Shown: positions 23,446 to 37,980, numbered from the stretch's first letter. The stretch is DNA of 64,000 nucleotides from Camelus bactrianus (GCF_048773025.1 NC_133562.1:30849501-30913500); one strand, 5' to 3'. Numbers and translations are program-made. Notes: generated from the letters alone by a model not told the origin.

Positions 23446-25020
23446 AAACTGCAGGAACTTTAAACCGGCACTTGGGAACAGACTGAGAATACAGAGAAAT
23501 AGTTTCTCCTGCAACCCGTTCCCTTTGTGCTAGATGAACGAAAGTCTCTCCACATGCTCAGTTTTGAGAGATAAGTGTGTGTGAAAGCCGTCCTTCACAT
23601 AGCTTGTTGGGAACACAAAGTTACTTTTCAGTTGCAAACTCCACTCCATACATATATATGAGGAGGTACTAGCTCCAACTCTGTTTTACAGTGAAAAGTG
23701 CAGGAACTTAAAACCGGCACTAGGAAAAAGACTTATAAACTAGAGTAAAAATTCCTCCTGCAACCCGTTCCATTTGTGCTAGATGAACGAACGTCTCTCC
23801 ACATGCTCAGTCCTGAGAGATATGTGTGTGTGAAAGCCGTCTTTCACCTAGCTTGTTGGGAACACAAAGTTCCTTTTCAGTTGCAAACTCCACTCCATAT
23901 ATATATATATGGGGAGGTACAAGCTCCAACTCTGTTTTACAGTGAGAACTGCAGGAACTTCAAACCGGCCGTAGGAAACAGACTGAGAAACCAGAGAAAA
24001 AGTTTCTCCTGCAAACCGTTCCCTTTGTGCTAGATGAACGAACGTCTCTCCACATGCTCAGTTCTGAGAATTAGGAGTGTGTGAAAGCCGTCCTTCACAT
24101 AGCTTGTTGGGAACACAAAGTTCCTTTTCAGTTGCAAACTCCAGTCCATACATATATATGGGGAGGTACTAGCTCCAACTCGGTTTTACAGTGTAAACTG
24201 CAGGAACTTGAACCCGGCACTAGGAAACAGACTTAGATACTAGAGTAATAATTCCACCTGCAAACCGTTCCTTTTGTGCTAGATGAACGAACGTCTCTCC
24301 TCATGCTCAGTTCTGAGAGATATGTGTATGTGAAAGCCGTCCTTCAACTAGCTTGTTGGGAACACAGAGTTTCTTTTCATTTGCAAACTCCACACCATAC
24401 ATATATATGGGTAGGTACGAGCTCCAACTCGGTTTTACAGTGAAAACTGCAGGAACTTCAAACCGGCACTAGGAAACAGACTGAGAAACCAGAGTAAAAG
24501 TTTCCCCTGCGACCCGTTCCCTTTGTGCTAGATGAACGAGCGTCTCTCCACATGCTCAGTTGTGAGAGATAAGTGTGTGTGAAAGGCGTCCTTCACCTAG
24601 CTTGTTGGGAACACAAAGTTTCTTTTCAGTTGCAAACTCCACTCCACATATGTATATGGGGAGTTACGAGCTCCAACTCCGTTTTACATGTGAAAACAGC
24701 AGGAACTTCAAACCGGCACTTGGAAACAGACTGAGAAACCAGAGTAAAATTTATTCCTGCAAACCGTTCCCTTTGTGCTAGATGAACGAACGTCTCTCCA
24801 CATTCTCAGTTTTGAGAGATATGTGTATGTGAAAGCCGTCCTTCAACTAGCTTGTTGGGAACACAAAGTATCTTTTAATTTGCAAACACCACTTCATACA
24901 TATATATGGGTATTTATGAGCCCCAACTCCATTTTACATGTGAAAACTGCAGGAACTTCAAACCAGCACTAGGAAACAGACTGAGAAACCAGAGTAAAAA
25001 TTTCTCTTGCAACCGGTTCC
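23446..25020 (+). repeat. 7-monomer HOR unit, copy 2, truncated
   Basis: Near-identical to the preceding unit at offset 1747; one visible difference is GTGTAAACTG near 24193. Toward the end it carries more differences (24695 onward) and it leaves the HOR at about 25020, where CCCTTTGAGC leads into the GAACGATTGTCTC monomer of the next domain. This edge separates the homogeneous HOR domain from an older, longer-period one. Confidence 0.92.
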
Positions 25021-25024
25021 CTTT

Positions 25025-26030
25025 GAGCTAGATGAACGATTGTCTCTCCACATGCTCAGTTCTGAGAGATAAGTATGTGTGAAAGCCGTACTTCTCGTAG
25101 CTTGTTGGGAACACAAAGATTCTTTTCAGTTGCAAACTCCACTCCATTCATATATATGGGGAGGTACTAGCTCCAACTCTGTTTTACAGTGAAAACTGCA
25201 GGAACTTCAAACCGGCACTAGGAAACAGACTGAGAAACCAGAGAAAAAGATTCTCCTGCAACCCGTTCCCTTTGTGCTCGATGAATGAACGACTCTCCAC
25301 ATGCTCAGTTCTGAGAGATGTGTGTGTTTGAAAGCCGTCCTTCACCTTGCTTGTTCAGAACACAAAGTTTCTTTTCACCAGTAAACTCCAGTCCATACAT
25401 ATATATGGGGAGGTACTAGCTCCAACTCGGTTTTACAGTGAAAACTGCAGGAAATTCAAACCGGCACTAGGAAACAGACTGAGAAACCAGAGTAAAAGTT
25501 TCTCCTGCAACTCGTTCCATTTGTGCTAGATGAACGAACGTCTCTCCACATTCTCAGTCCTGAGAGATATGTGTGTGTGAAAGCAGTCCTTCAACTAGCT
25601 TGTTGGGAACACAAAGATTGTTTTAACTTGCAAACTCCAGTCGATACATATATAAGGGGAGGTACTAGCTCCAACTCGGTTTTACAGTGAAAACTGCAGG
25701 AACTTCATACCGGCACTTGGAAACAGACTGAGAAACCAGAGTAAAAGTTTCCCCTGCAACCCGTTCACTTTGTGTTAGATGAACGAACGTCTCTCCACAT
25801 GCTGAGTTCTGAGAGATAAGTGTGTGTGAAAGCCGTGCTTCACCTAGCTTGTTGGGAACACGAAGTTTCTTTTCAGTTGCAAACTCCACTCCATACATAT
25901 ATATGGGGAGGTACTAGTTCCAACTCGGTTTTACAGTGAAAACTGCAAGTACTTCAAACCGGCACTAGGAAACAGACTGAAAAACCAGAGTAGAAGTTTC
26001 TCCTGCAATCCATTCCCTTTTGCTAGATGA
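25025..26030 (+). repeat. Four-monomer block, copy 1 of 3
   Basis: Begins at GATGAACGATTGTCTC and carries linked rare variants: TTCATATATATGG, GTGCTCGATGAATG, TTCACCAGTAAACTCC and CCAGTCGATACATATATAAGG. It matches 34230-34980 (offset 9205) and 48900-49900 (offset 23872). It runs about one monomer further in step with the third copy than with the second. Confidence 0.88.
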
Positions 26031-29000
26031 ACGGACGTCTCTCCACATGCTCAGTTCTGATAGATTAGTGTGTGTGAAAGCCGTTTTTCACCTAGCTTGT
26101 TGAGAACACAAAGTTCCTTTTCATTTGCAAACTCCTCTCCATACATATATATGGGTAGGTACTAGATCCAACTCGGTTTTACAGTGAAAACTGCAGGAAC
26201 TTCATACCGGCACTTGGAAACAGACTGAGAAACCAGAGAAAAAGTTTCCCCTGATACCCATTCCCTTTCTGCTAGATGAACGAACGTCTCCCACATGCTC
26301 AGTTCTGAGAAATAATTGTGTGTGAAAGCCGTCCTTCACCTAGCTTGTTGGGAACACAAAGTCCCTTTTCATTTGCAAGCACCACTCCATAAATATGTAT
26401 AGGGGGGTACTAGCTCCAACTCGTGTTTACAGTGAAAACTGCAGAAACTTGAACCCAGCACTAGGAAACAGACTTAAAACCAGAGAAAAAGTTTCTCCTG
26501 CAACCCGTTCCCTTTGTGCTTGATGAACGATCGTCTATCCACATGCTCAGTTCTGAGAGATATGTGTATGTGAAAGCCGTCCTTCAAGTAGCTTGTTGGG
26601 AACACTAAGATTCTTTTCATTTGCAAACACCACTCCATACATATATACGGGTAGGTACGAGCTCCAACTCGGTTTTACAGTGAAAACTGCAGGAACTTCA
26701 AACTGGTACTAGGAAACAGACTGAGAAACCAGAGTTAAATTTTCTCCTGCAACCCGTTCCCTTTGTGCTAGATGAACGAACGTCTCTCCACATGCTCAGT
26801 TCTGAGAGATAAGTGTGTGTGAAAGCCGTCCTTCACCTAGCTTGTTGGGAACACAAAGTTCCTTTTCAGTTGCAAACTCCAATCCATAGATATATATATG
26901 GGGAGGTACTAGCTCCAACTCGGTTTTACAGTGAAAACTGCAGGAACTTGAAACCGGCACTAGGAAACAGACTTAGAAACCAGAGTAAAAGTTCCTCCTG
27001 CAATCCATTCCCTTATGCTAGAGGAACAGACGTCTCTCCACATTCTCTGTTCTGAGAGATAAGTGTGTGTGAAAGCTGTCCTTCACCTAGCTTGTTGGGA
27101 ATACAAAGTTCCTTTTCATTTACATACTCCACTCCATACATATATATGGGGAGGTAGTAGCTCCAACTCGGTTTTACAGTGAAAACTGCAGGAACTTGAA
27201 ACCGGTACTAGGAAACAGACTTAGAAACCAGAGTAAAAGTTCCTCCTTCAACCCATTCCCTTTGTGCTAGATGAACGAACGTCTCTACACATGCTCAGAT
27301 CTGAGAGATATGTGTATGTGAAAGCCGTCCTTCAACTAGCTTGTTGGGAACACAAAGTTTCTTTCCATTTGTAAACATCACTCCATACATATATATGGGT
27401 AGGTACGAGCTCCAACTCGGTTTTACAGTGAAAACTGCAGGAACTTCAAACCGGCACTAGGAAACAGAGTGAGAAACCAGAGAAGAAGTTTCTCCTGCAA
27501 CCCGTTCCCTTTGTGCTAGATGAACGAACGTCTCTCCACATGCTCAGTTCTGAGAGAAAAGTGGGTGTGAAAGCCGTCCTTCACCTAGCTTGTTGGGAAC
27601 ACAAAGTTTCTTTTCACTTGCAAAATCAACTCCGTACATATATATGGGGAGGTACTAGCTCCAACTCGGTTTTACAGTGAAAACTGCAGGAAATTCAACC
27701 CGGCACTAGGAAACAGACTGAGAACCCAGAGTAAAAGTTCCTCCTGCAACCCGTTCCTTTTGCGCTAGATGAAGGAACTTCTCTCCACATGCTCAGTTCT
27801 GAGAGATAAGTGAGAGTGAAAGCCGTCCTTCACCTAGCTTGTTGGGAACACAAGGTTTCTTTTCAGTTGCAAACTCCACTCCTTACATATATATTGGGAG
27901 GTACGAGCTCCAAATCGGTTTTAGAGTGAAAACTGCAGGAACTTCAAACTGGCACTAGGAAACAGACTGAGAAACGAGAGTAAAAGTTTCTCCTGCAACC
28001 CGTTCCCTTTGTGCTAGATGAATGAACGACTCTCCACATGCTCAGTTCTGAGAGATAAGTGTGTGTGAAAGCCGTCCTTCACCTAGCTTGTTGGGAACAC
28101 AAAGCTTCTTTTCAGTAGTAAACACCACTCCATATATATATATAGATAGGTACTAGTTCCAAATCGTTTTTACAGTGAAAACTGCAGGAACTTCAAACCG
28201 GCACTAGGAAACAGACTTAGAAACCAGAGTAAAGTTCCACCTGCAATTCATTCCATTTTGCTAGATGAACGAACTTCTCTCCACATGCTCATTTCTGAGA
28301 GATAAGTGTGTGTGAAAGCCGTGCTTCACCTAGCTTGTTGAGAACACAAAGTTCCTTTTCATTTGCAAACTCCAGTCCATACATATATATGGGGTGGTAC
28401 TAGCTCCAACTCGGTTTTACAGTGAAAACTGCAGGAACTTCATACCGGCACTTGGAAACAGACTGAGAAATCAGAGAAAAAGTTTCTCCTGCAACCAGTT
28501 CCCTTTGTGCTAGATGAATGAACGTATCCCACATGCTCAGTTCTGAGAAATAATTGTGTGTGAAAGCCGTACTTCACCTACCTTGTTGGGAACACAAAGT
28601 TCCTTTTCATTTGCAAACACCACTCCATACATATAATGGGGGGGTACATGCTCCAACTCCGTTTTACAGTGAAAACTGCAGGAACTTGAAACCGGCACTA
28701 GGAAACAGACTTAGAAACCAGAGTAGAAGTTCCTCCTGCAACCCGTTCCCTTTGTGCTAGATGAACGATCGTCTCTCCTCATGCTTAGTTCTGAGAGATA
28801 TGTGTATGTGAAAGCCGTGGTTAAACTAGCTTGTTGGGAACACTAAGTTTCTTTTCATTTGCAAACACCACTCCATACATATATACGGTTAGGTACGAGC
28901 TCCAACTCGGTTTTACAGTGAAAACTGCAGGAACTTCAAACTGGCACTAGGAAACAGACTGAGAAACCAGAGTAAAAGTTTCTCCTGCAACCCGTTCCCT

Positions 29001-32000
29001 TTGTGCTAGATGAACGAACGTCTCTCCACATGCTCAGTTCTGAGAGATAAGTGTGTGTGAAAGCCGTCCTTCACCTAGCTTGTTCGGAACACAAAGTTTC
29101 TTTTTACCAGTAAAATCCAGACCATACATATATATGGGGAGGTACTAGCTCCAACTCGGTTTTACAGTGAAAACTGCAGGAACATCAAACCGGCATTTGG
29201 AAACAGACTGAGAAACCAGAGAAAAAGTTTCTCCTGCAAACCGTTCCTTTTGTGCTAGATGAACGAACGTCTCTCCTCATGCTCAGTTCTGAGAGATAAG
29301 TGTGTGTGAAAGCCGTCCTTCACGTAGCTCGTTGGGAACACAAATTTCCTTTTCATTTGCAAACTACACTCCATACATATATATGGGGAGGTACTAGCTC
29401 CAACTCGGTTTTACAGTGAAAACTGCTGGAACATCAATCCGGCACTAGGAAACAGACTGAGAAACCAGTGTAAAAGTTTCTCATGCAACCCGTTCCCTTT
29501 GTGCTAGATGAACGAACGTCTCTCCACATGCTAAGTTCTGAGAGATAAGTGTGTGTGAAAGGCGTACTTCTCCTAGCTTGTTGGGAACACAAAGTTCCTT
29601 TTCAGTTGCAAACTCCACTCCATACATATATATGGGTAGGTACTAACTCCAACTCTGTTTTACAGTGAAAACTGCAGGAAATTTACACCGGCACTAGGAA
29701 AGAGACTGAGAAACCAGAGTAGAAGTTTCTCCTGCAACCCATTCCCTTTGTGCTAGATGAACGGACGTCTCTCAACATGCTCAGTTCCGAGAGATAAGTG
29801 TGTGTGAAAGCTGTCCTTCACCTAGCTTGTTGGGAACACAAAGTTCCTTTTCAGTTGCAAACTCCACTCAATACATATATATTGGGAGGTACGAGCACCA
29901 AATCGGTTTTACAATGAAAACTGCAGGAACTTCAAACCGGCACTAGGAAACAGACTGAGAAACCAGAGTAAAAGTTATTCCTTCAACCCGATCCATTTGT
30001 GCTAGATGAACGAACGACTCTCCACATGCTCAGTTCTGAGAGATAAGTGTGTGTGAAAGCCGTCCTTCACCTAGCTTTTTGGGAACACAAAGCTCCTTTT
30101 CAGTTGCAAAATCCACTCCATACATATATATAGGTAGGTACTAGCTCCAACTCGATTTTACAGTGAAAACTGCAGGAACTTCAAACCGGCAGTAGGAAAC
30201 AGACTGAGAAACCAGAAAAAAGTTTCCCCTGCAACCCGTTCCCTTTGTGCTACATGAACGAACGTCTCTGCACATGCTCAATTCTGAGAGATAAGTGTGT
30301 GTGAAAGCCGTCCTTCACCTAGCTTGTTGGGAACACAAAGTTCCTTTTCATTTGCAAACTCCACTCCATACATATATATGGGGAGGTACTACATCCAAAT
30401 AGGTTTTACAGTGAAATCTGCAGGAACTTCAAACTGGCACTAGGAAACAGACTGAGAATCCAGAGTAAAATTTCTCTTGCAACACTTTCCCTTTGTGCTA
30501 GATGAACGAACGTCTCTCCACATGCTCAGTTCTCAGAGATAAGTGTGTGTGAAAGCCGTGCTTCACATAGCTTTTTGGGAACACAAAGTTTCTTTTCATT
30601 TGCAAACTCCACTCCATACAAATATATGGTGACGTACTAGCTCCATCTCGGTTTTACAGTGAAAAGTGCAGGAACTTCAAACCGGCACTTGGAAATAGAC
30701 TGAGAAACCTGAGAAAAAGTTTCTCCTGCAACCCGTTCCCTTTGTGCTAGATGAACGAACGTCTCTACACATGCTCAGTTCTGAGAGATAAGTGTGTGTG
30801 AAAGACGTCCTTCACCTAGCTTGTTGGGAACACAAAGATCCTTTTCATTTGCAAACTCCACTCCATACATATATATGGGGAGGTACTACATCCAAATAGG
30901 TTTTACAGTGAAAACTGCAGGAACTTCAAACCGGCACTAGGAAACAGACTGAGAAACCAGAGAAAAAGTTACTCCTGCAACCCATTCACTTTTTACTACA
31001 TGAACGAACGTCTCTCAACATGCTCAGTTCTGAGAGATACGTGTGTGTGCAAGCCGTCCTTCACCTAGATTGTTGGGAACACAAAGTTCCTTTTCATTTG
31101 CAAATTCCACTCCATAAATATATATGGGGAAGTACTAGCTCCAACTTGGTTTTACAGTGAAAACTGCAGGAAATTCAAACCGGCACTAGGAAACAGACTT
31201 AGAAACCAGAGTAAAAGTTCCTCCTGCAACCCGTTCCCTTTGTGCTAGATGAACGAACGTCTCTCCACATGCTCAGTTCTGAGAGATAAGTGTGTGTGAA
31301 AGCCGTCCTTCTCCTAGCTTGTTGGGAACACAAAATTCCTTTTCAGTTGCAAACTCCACTGCATACATATATGTAGGTAGGTACTAGCTCCATCTCGGTA
31401 TTAAAGTGAAAACTGCAGGAACTTCAAAACGGCACTAGGAAACAGACTGAGAAACCAGAGAAAAAGTTTCCCCTGCAACCCGTTCCCTTTGTGCTAGATG
31501 ATCGAACGTCTCTCCACATGCTCAGTTCTGAGAGATAAGTGTGTGTGAAAGCCGTCCTTCACCTAGCTTGTTGGGAACACATAGTTCCTTTTCATTTGCA
31601 AACTCCACTACTTACATATATATGGGTAGGTACGAGCTCCAAATCGGTTTTACAGTGAAAACTGCAGGAACTTCAAACCGGCACTAGGAAACAGACTGAG
31701 AAACCAGAGTAAAAATTTCTCCTGCAACCCGTTCCCTTTGTGCTAGATGAACGAACTTCTCTCCACATGCTCTGTACTGAGAGGTAAGTGGGTGTGAAAG
31801 CCGCCCTTCACCTAGCTTGTTGGGAACACAAAGTTCCTTTTCACTTGCAAACTCCACTCCATACATATATAAGGGTAGGTACTAGCTCCAACTCGGTTTT
31901 ACACTGAAAACTGCAGGAACTTCAAACCGGCAGTAGGAAACAGACTGAGAAACCAGAGTAATAGTTTCTCCTGCAACCCGTTCCTTTTGCGCTAGATGAA

Positions 32001-34230
32001 CGAACGTCTCTCCATATGCTCAGCTCTGAGAGATAAGTGTGTGTTAAAGCCGTACTTCTCCTAGCTTGTTGGGAACACAAAGTTTCTTTTCAGTTGCAAA
32101 CTCCACTCCATACATATATATAGGTAGGTACAAGCTCCAACTCGATTTTACAGTGAAAACTGCAGGAACTTCAAACCTGCACTAGGGAACAGACTTAGAA
32201 AGCAGTGTAAAATTTTCTCCTGCAACCCGTTCCCTTTGTGCTAGATGAATGAACGTCTATCCACATGCTCAGTTCTGAGAGATAAGTGTGTGTGAAAGCC
32301 GTACTTCTCCTAGCTTGTTGGGAACACAAAGTTTCTTTTCAGTTGCAAACTCCACTCCACACATATATATGGGGAGGTACTAGCTCCAACTCTGTTTTAC
32401 AGTGAAAACTGCAGGAAATTCAAACCGGCACTAGGAATCACACTGAGAAAACAGAGTAAAAGATTGTCCTGCAACCCGTTCCATTTGTGATAGATGAATG
32501 AACGTCTCTCCACATGCTCAGTTCTGAGAGATAAGTGTGTGTGAAAGCCGTCCTTCACCTAGCTTGTTGGGAACACAAAGTTTCTTTTCATTTGCAATCT
32601 CCACTCCGTACATATATATGGGGAGGTAATAACTCCAACTCGGTTTTACAGTGAAAATTGCAGGAACTTCAAACCGGCCCTAGGAAACAGACTTAGAAAC
32701 CAGAGTAAAAGTTCCTCCTGCAACCCGTTCCCATTGGGCTAGATGAACGAACGTCTCTCCACATGCTCAGTTCTGAGAGATAAGTGTGTGTGAAAGCCGT
32801 GCTTCACCTAGCTTGTTGGGAACACAAAGTTTCTTTTCAGTTGCAGACTCCACTCAATACATATATATAGGTAGGTACTAGCTCCAACTCGGTTTTACAG
32901 TGATAATTGCAGGAAATTCAAACCGGCACTAGGAAACAGACTGAGAAACCAGAGTAAAAATTTCTCCTGCAAACCGTTCTTTTTGGGCCAGATGAACGAA
33001 CGTCTCTCCACATGCTCAGTTCTGAGAGATAAGTGTGTGTGGAAGCCGTCCTTCACCTAGCTTGTTGGGAACACAAAGTTTCTTTTCAGTTGCAAACTCC
33101 ACTCCATACATATATATAGGTAGGTACTAGCTCCAACTCGATTTTACAGTGAAAACTGCAGGAACTTCAAACCGGCACTAGGAAACAGACTGAGAAACCA
33201 GTGTAAAAGTTTCTCCTGCAACCCGTTCCCTTTGTGCTAGATGAACGAATGTCTCTCCACATGCTCAGTTCTGAGAGATAAGTGTGTGTGAAATCCGTAC
33301 TTCTCCTAGCTTGTTGGGAACACAAAGTTTCTTTTCAGTTGCAAACTCCACTCCATACATATATATGGGGAAGTACTAGCTCCAACTCGGTTTTACAGTG
33401 AAAACTGCAGGAACTTCAAACCGGCACTAGGAAACAGACTGAGAAACAAGAGTAAAAGTTTCTCCTGCATCCCGTTCCCTTTGTGCTACATGAATGAACG
33501 TCTCTCCCCATGCTCAGTTCTGAGAGATAAGTGTGTGTGAAAGCCGTCCTTAACCTAGCTTGTTGGGAACACAATGTTTCTTTTCACTTGCAAAGTCCAC
33601 TTCATACATATATATGGGGAGGTACTAGCTCCAACTCGATTTTACAGTGAAAACTGCTGGAACTTCAAACCGGCACTAGGAAACAGACTGAGAAACCAGA
33701 GAAAAAGTTTCTCCTGCCACCTGTTCCCTATGTGCTAGATGAACGAACGTCTCTCCACATGCTGAGTACTGATATATAAGTGTGTGTGAAAGCCGTCCTT
33801 CACCTTGCTTGTTGGGAACACAAAGTTTCTTTTCACTTGCAAACTCCACTCCATACATATATATGGGGAGGTACTAGCTCCAACTCCGTTTTACAGTGAA
33901 AACTGCTGGAACATCAAACAGGCATTTGGAAACAGACTGAGAAACCAGAGTAGAAGTTATTCCTGCAACCCGTTCCATTTGTGCTAGATGAACGAACGAT
34001 TCTCCACATGCTCAGTTGTGAGAGATAAGTGTGTGTGAAAGCCGTCCTTCACCTAGCTTGTTGGGAACACCAAGTTTCTTTTCAGTTGCAACCTCCACTC
34101 CATACATATATATAGGTAGGTACTAGCTCCAACTCGATTTTACAGTGAAAACTGCAGGAACTTCAAACCGGCACTAGGAAACAGACTGAGAAACTAGTGT
34201 AAAATTTCCTCCTGCAACCCGTTCCCTTTG
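26030..34230 (+). repeat. Diverged long-period satellite domain
   Basis: About 33 monomers with more pairwise differences than the 7-25 kb block and no short HOR. Pieces recur far downstream: 27250-28500 resembles 35460-37450 (offset 8209 at 27291), 28554 matches 40987 (offset 12433), and the monomer with CTCAGTTCCGAG near 29780 recurs near 43210 and 46195. Nothing other than satellite is visible. Confidence 0.85.
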
Positions 34231-34980
34231 TGCTAGATGAACGATTGTCTCTCCACATGCTAAGTTCTGAGAGATAAGTATGTGTGAAAGCCGTACTTCT
34301 CGTAGCTTGTTGGGAACACAAAGATTCTTTTCAGTTGCAAACTCCACTCCATTCATATATATGGGGAGGTACTAGCTCCAACTCGGTTTTACAGTGAAAA
34401 CTGCAGGAACTTCAAACCGGCACTAGGAAACAGACCGAGAAACCAGAGTAAAAGTTTCTCCTGCAACCCGTTCCCTTTGTGCTCGATGAATGAACGACTC
34501 TCCACATGCTCAGTTCTGAGAGATGTGTGTGTTTGAAAGCCATCCTTCACCTTGCTTGTTCAGAACACAAAGTTTCTTTTCACCAGTAAACTCCAGTCCA
34601 TACATATATATGGGGAGGTACTAGCTCCAACTCGGTTTTACAGTGAAAACTGCAGGAAATTCAAACCGGCACTAGGAAACAGACTGAGAAACCAGAGTAA
34701 AAGTTTCTCCTGCAACTCGTTCCATTTGTGCTAGATGAACGAACGTCTCTCCACATTCTCAGTTCTGAGAGATATGTGTGTGTGAAAGCAGTCCTTCAAC
34801 TAGCTGGTTGGGAACACAAAGATTGTTTTAACTTGCAAACTCCAGTCGATACATATATAAGGGGAGGTACTAGCTCCAACTCGGTTTTACAGTGAAAACT
34901 GCAGGAACTTCATACCGGCACTTGGAAACAGACTGAGAAACCAGAGTAAAAGTTTCCCCTGCAACCCGTTCCTTTTTGCT
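34230..34980 (+). repeat. Rare-variant monomer block, copy 2 of 3
   Basis: Collinear with 25025 onward at an offset of 9205 bp, with the same GATTGTCTC, GTGCTCGATGAATG, CACCAGTAAACTCC and CAGTCGATACATATATAAGG variants. Collinearity weakens near 34975, where a TTTTTGCTAG monomer intervenes, so this copy is about one monomer shorter than the copies at 25025 and 48900. Confidence 0.87.
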
Positions 34981-37980
34981 AGATGAACGAACGTCTCTCC
35001 ACATGCTCAGTTCTGAGAGATAAGTGTGTGTGAAAGCCTTGCTTCACCTAGCTTGTTGGGAACACAAAGATTCTTTTCATTTGCAAACTCCAATCCATAC
35101 ATATATATGGGGAGGTACTAGCTCCACCTCGGTTTTACAGTGAAAACTGCAGGAAATTCATACCGGTACTTGGAAACAGACTGAGAAACCGGAGAAAAAG
35201 TTTCCCTGCCACCCGTTCCCTTTGTGCTAGATGAACGAACGTCTCTCCACATGCTCAGTTCTGAGAGATAAGTGTGTGTGAAAGCCGTCCTTCACCTAGC
35301 TTGTTGGGAATACAAAGTTCCTTTTCATTTACATACTCCACTCCATACATATATATGGGGTGGTAGTAGCTCCAAATCGGTTTTACAGTGAAAACTGCAG
35401 GAACTTGAAACCGGTACTAGGAAACAGGCTTAGAAACCAGAGTAAAAGTTCCTCCTTCAACCCATTCCCTTTGTGCTAGATGAACGAACGTCTCTCCACA
35501 TGCTCAGATCTGAGAGATATGTGTATGTGAAAGCCGTCCTTCAACTTGCTTGTTGGGAACACAAAGTTTCTTTCCATTTGCAAACATCACTCCATACATA
35601 TATATGGGTAGGTACGAGCTCCAACTCGGTTTTACAGTGAAAACTGCAGGAACTTCAAACCGGCACTAGGAAACAGAGTGAGAAACCAGAGAAGAATTTT
35701 CTCCTGCAACCCGTTCCCTTTGTGCTAGATGAACGAACGTCTCTCCACATGCTCAGTTCTGAGAGAAAATTGGGTGTGAAAGCCGTCCTTCACCTAGCTT
35801 GTTGGGAACACAAAGTTTCTTTTCACTTGCAAACTCAACTCCGTACATATATATGGGGAGGTACTAGCTCCAACTCGGTTTTACAGTGAAAACTGCAGGA
35901 ACTTCAAACCGGCACTAGGAAACAGACTGAGAACCCAGAGTAAAAGTTCCTCCTGCAACCCGTTCCTTTTGCGATAGATGAAGGAACGTCTCTCCACATG
36001 CTCAGTTCTGAGAGATAAGTGAGTGTGAAAGCCGTCCTTCACCTAGCTTGTTGGGAACACAAGGTTTATTTTCAGTTGCAAACTCCAATCCTTACATATA
36101 TATTGGGAGGTACGAGCTCCAAATCGGTTTTAGAGTGAAAACTGCAGGAACTTCAAACTGGCACTAGGAAACAGACTGAGAAACGAGAGTAAAAGTTTCT
36201 CCTGCAACCCGTTCCCTTTATGCTAGATGAATGAACGACTCTCCACATGCTCAGTTCTGAGAGATAAGTGTGTGTGAAAGCCGTCCTTCACCTAGCTTGT
36301 TGGGAACACAAAGTTTCTTTTCACTTGCAGTCTCCAATCCATACATATATATCGGGAGGTACGAGCTCCAACTCGGTTTTACAGTGAAAACTGCAGGAAC
36401 ATCAAACCGGCACTAGGAAACTGACTTAGAAACCAGAGTAAAGTTCCACCTGCAATCCATTCCATTTTGCTAGATGAACGAATTTCTCTCCACATGCTCA
36501 GTTCTGAGAGAAAAGTGGGTGTGAAAGCTGTCCTTCACCTAGCTTGTTGGGAACACAAAGTTTCTTTTCACTTGCAAACTCAACTCCGTAGATATATATG
36601 GGGAGGTACTAGCTCCAACTCGGTTTTACAGTGAAAACTGCAGAAACTTCTAACCGGCACTAGGAAACAGACTGAGAACCCAGAGTAAAAGTTCCTCCTG
36701 CAACCCGTTCCTTTTGCGCTAGATGAAGGAACGTCTCTCCACATGCTCAGTTCTGAGAGATAAGTGAGTGTGAAAGCCGTCCTTCACCTAGCTTGTTGGG
36801 AACACAAGGTTTCTTTTCAGTTGCAAACTCCACTCCTTACATATATATTGGGAGGTACGAGCTCCAAATCGGTTTTAGAGTGAAAACTGCAGGAACTTCA
36901 AACTGGCACTAGGAAACAGACTGAGAACGAGAGTAAAAGTTTCTCCTGCAACCCGTTCCCTTTGTGCTAGATGAATGAACGACTCTCCACATGCTCAGTT
37001 CTCAGAGATAAGTGTGTGTGAAAGCCGTCCTTCACCTAGCTTGTTGGGAACACAAAGCTTCTTTTCAGTAGCAAACACCACTCCATATATATATATAGAT
37101 AGGTACTAGTTCCAAATCGTTTTTACAGTGAAAACTGCAGGAACTTCAAACCGGCACTAGGAAACAGACTTAGAAACCAGAGTAAAGTTCCACCTGCAAT
37201 TCATTCCATTCTGCTAGATGAACGAACTTCTCTCCACATGCTCATTTCTGAGAGATAAGTGTGTGTGAAAGCCGTGCTTCACCTAGCTTGTTGGGAACAC
37301 AAAGTTCCTTTTCATTTGCAAACTCCAGTCCATACATATATATGGGGTGGTACTAGCTCCAACTCGGTTTTACAGTGAAAATTGCAGGAACTTCATACCG
37401 GCACTTGGAAACAGACTGAGAAATCAGAGAAAAAGTTTCTCCTGCAACCAGTTCCCTTTGTGCTAGATGAATGAACGTCTCCCACATGCTCAGTTCTGAG
37501 AAATAATTGTGTGTGAAAGCCGTACTTCACCTACCTTGTTGGGAACACAAAGTTCCTTTTCATTTGCAAACACCACTCCATACATATATACGGGTAGGTA
37601 CGAGCTCCAACTCGGTTTTACAGTGAAAACTGCAGGAAGTTCAAACTGGCACTAGGAAACAGACTGAGAAACCAGAGAAAAAGTTTCTCCTGCAACCCGT
37701 TCCCTTTGTGCTAGATGAACGAACGTCTCTCCACATGCTCAGTTCTGAGAGATAAGTGTTTGTGAAAGCCGTCCTTCACCTAGCTTGTTCGGAACACAAA
37801 GTTTCTTTTTACCAGTAAACTCCAGACCATACATATATATGGGGAGGTACTAGCTCCAACTCGGTTTTACAGTGAAAACTGCAGGAACATCAAACCGGCA
37901 TTTGGAAACAGACTGAGAAACCAGAGAAAAATTTCTCCTGCAAACCGTTCCTTTTTTGCTAGATGAACGAACGTCTCTCC
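34980..37980 (+). repeat. Diverged satellite, rearranged copy of 27-29 kb
   Basis: About 12 monomers. The CTCAGATCTGAG monomer at 35500 matches 27291 (offset 8209, versus 9205 for the block just upstream, so four monomers differ between the two loci). The GATGAAGGAACG and TATATATTGGGAGG pair occurs twice here (near 35980-36110 and 36720-36850), while it occurs once at 27770-27900 and once at 50400-50530. Confidence 0.82.
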
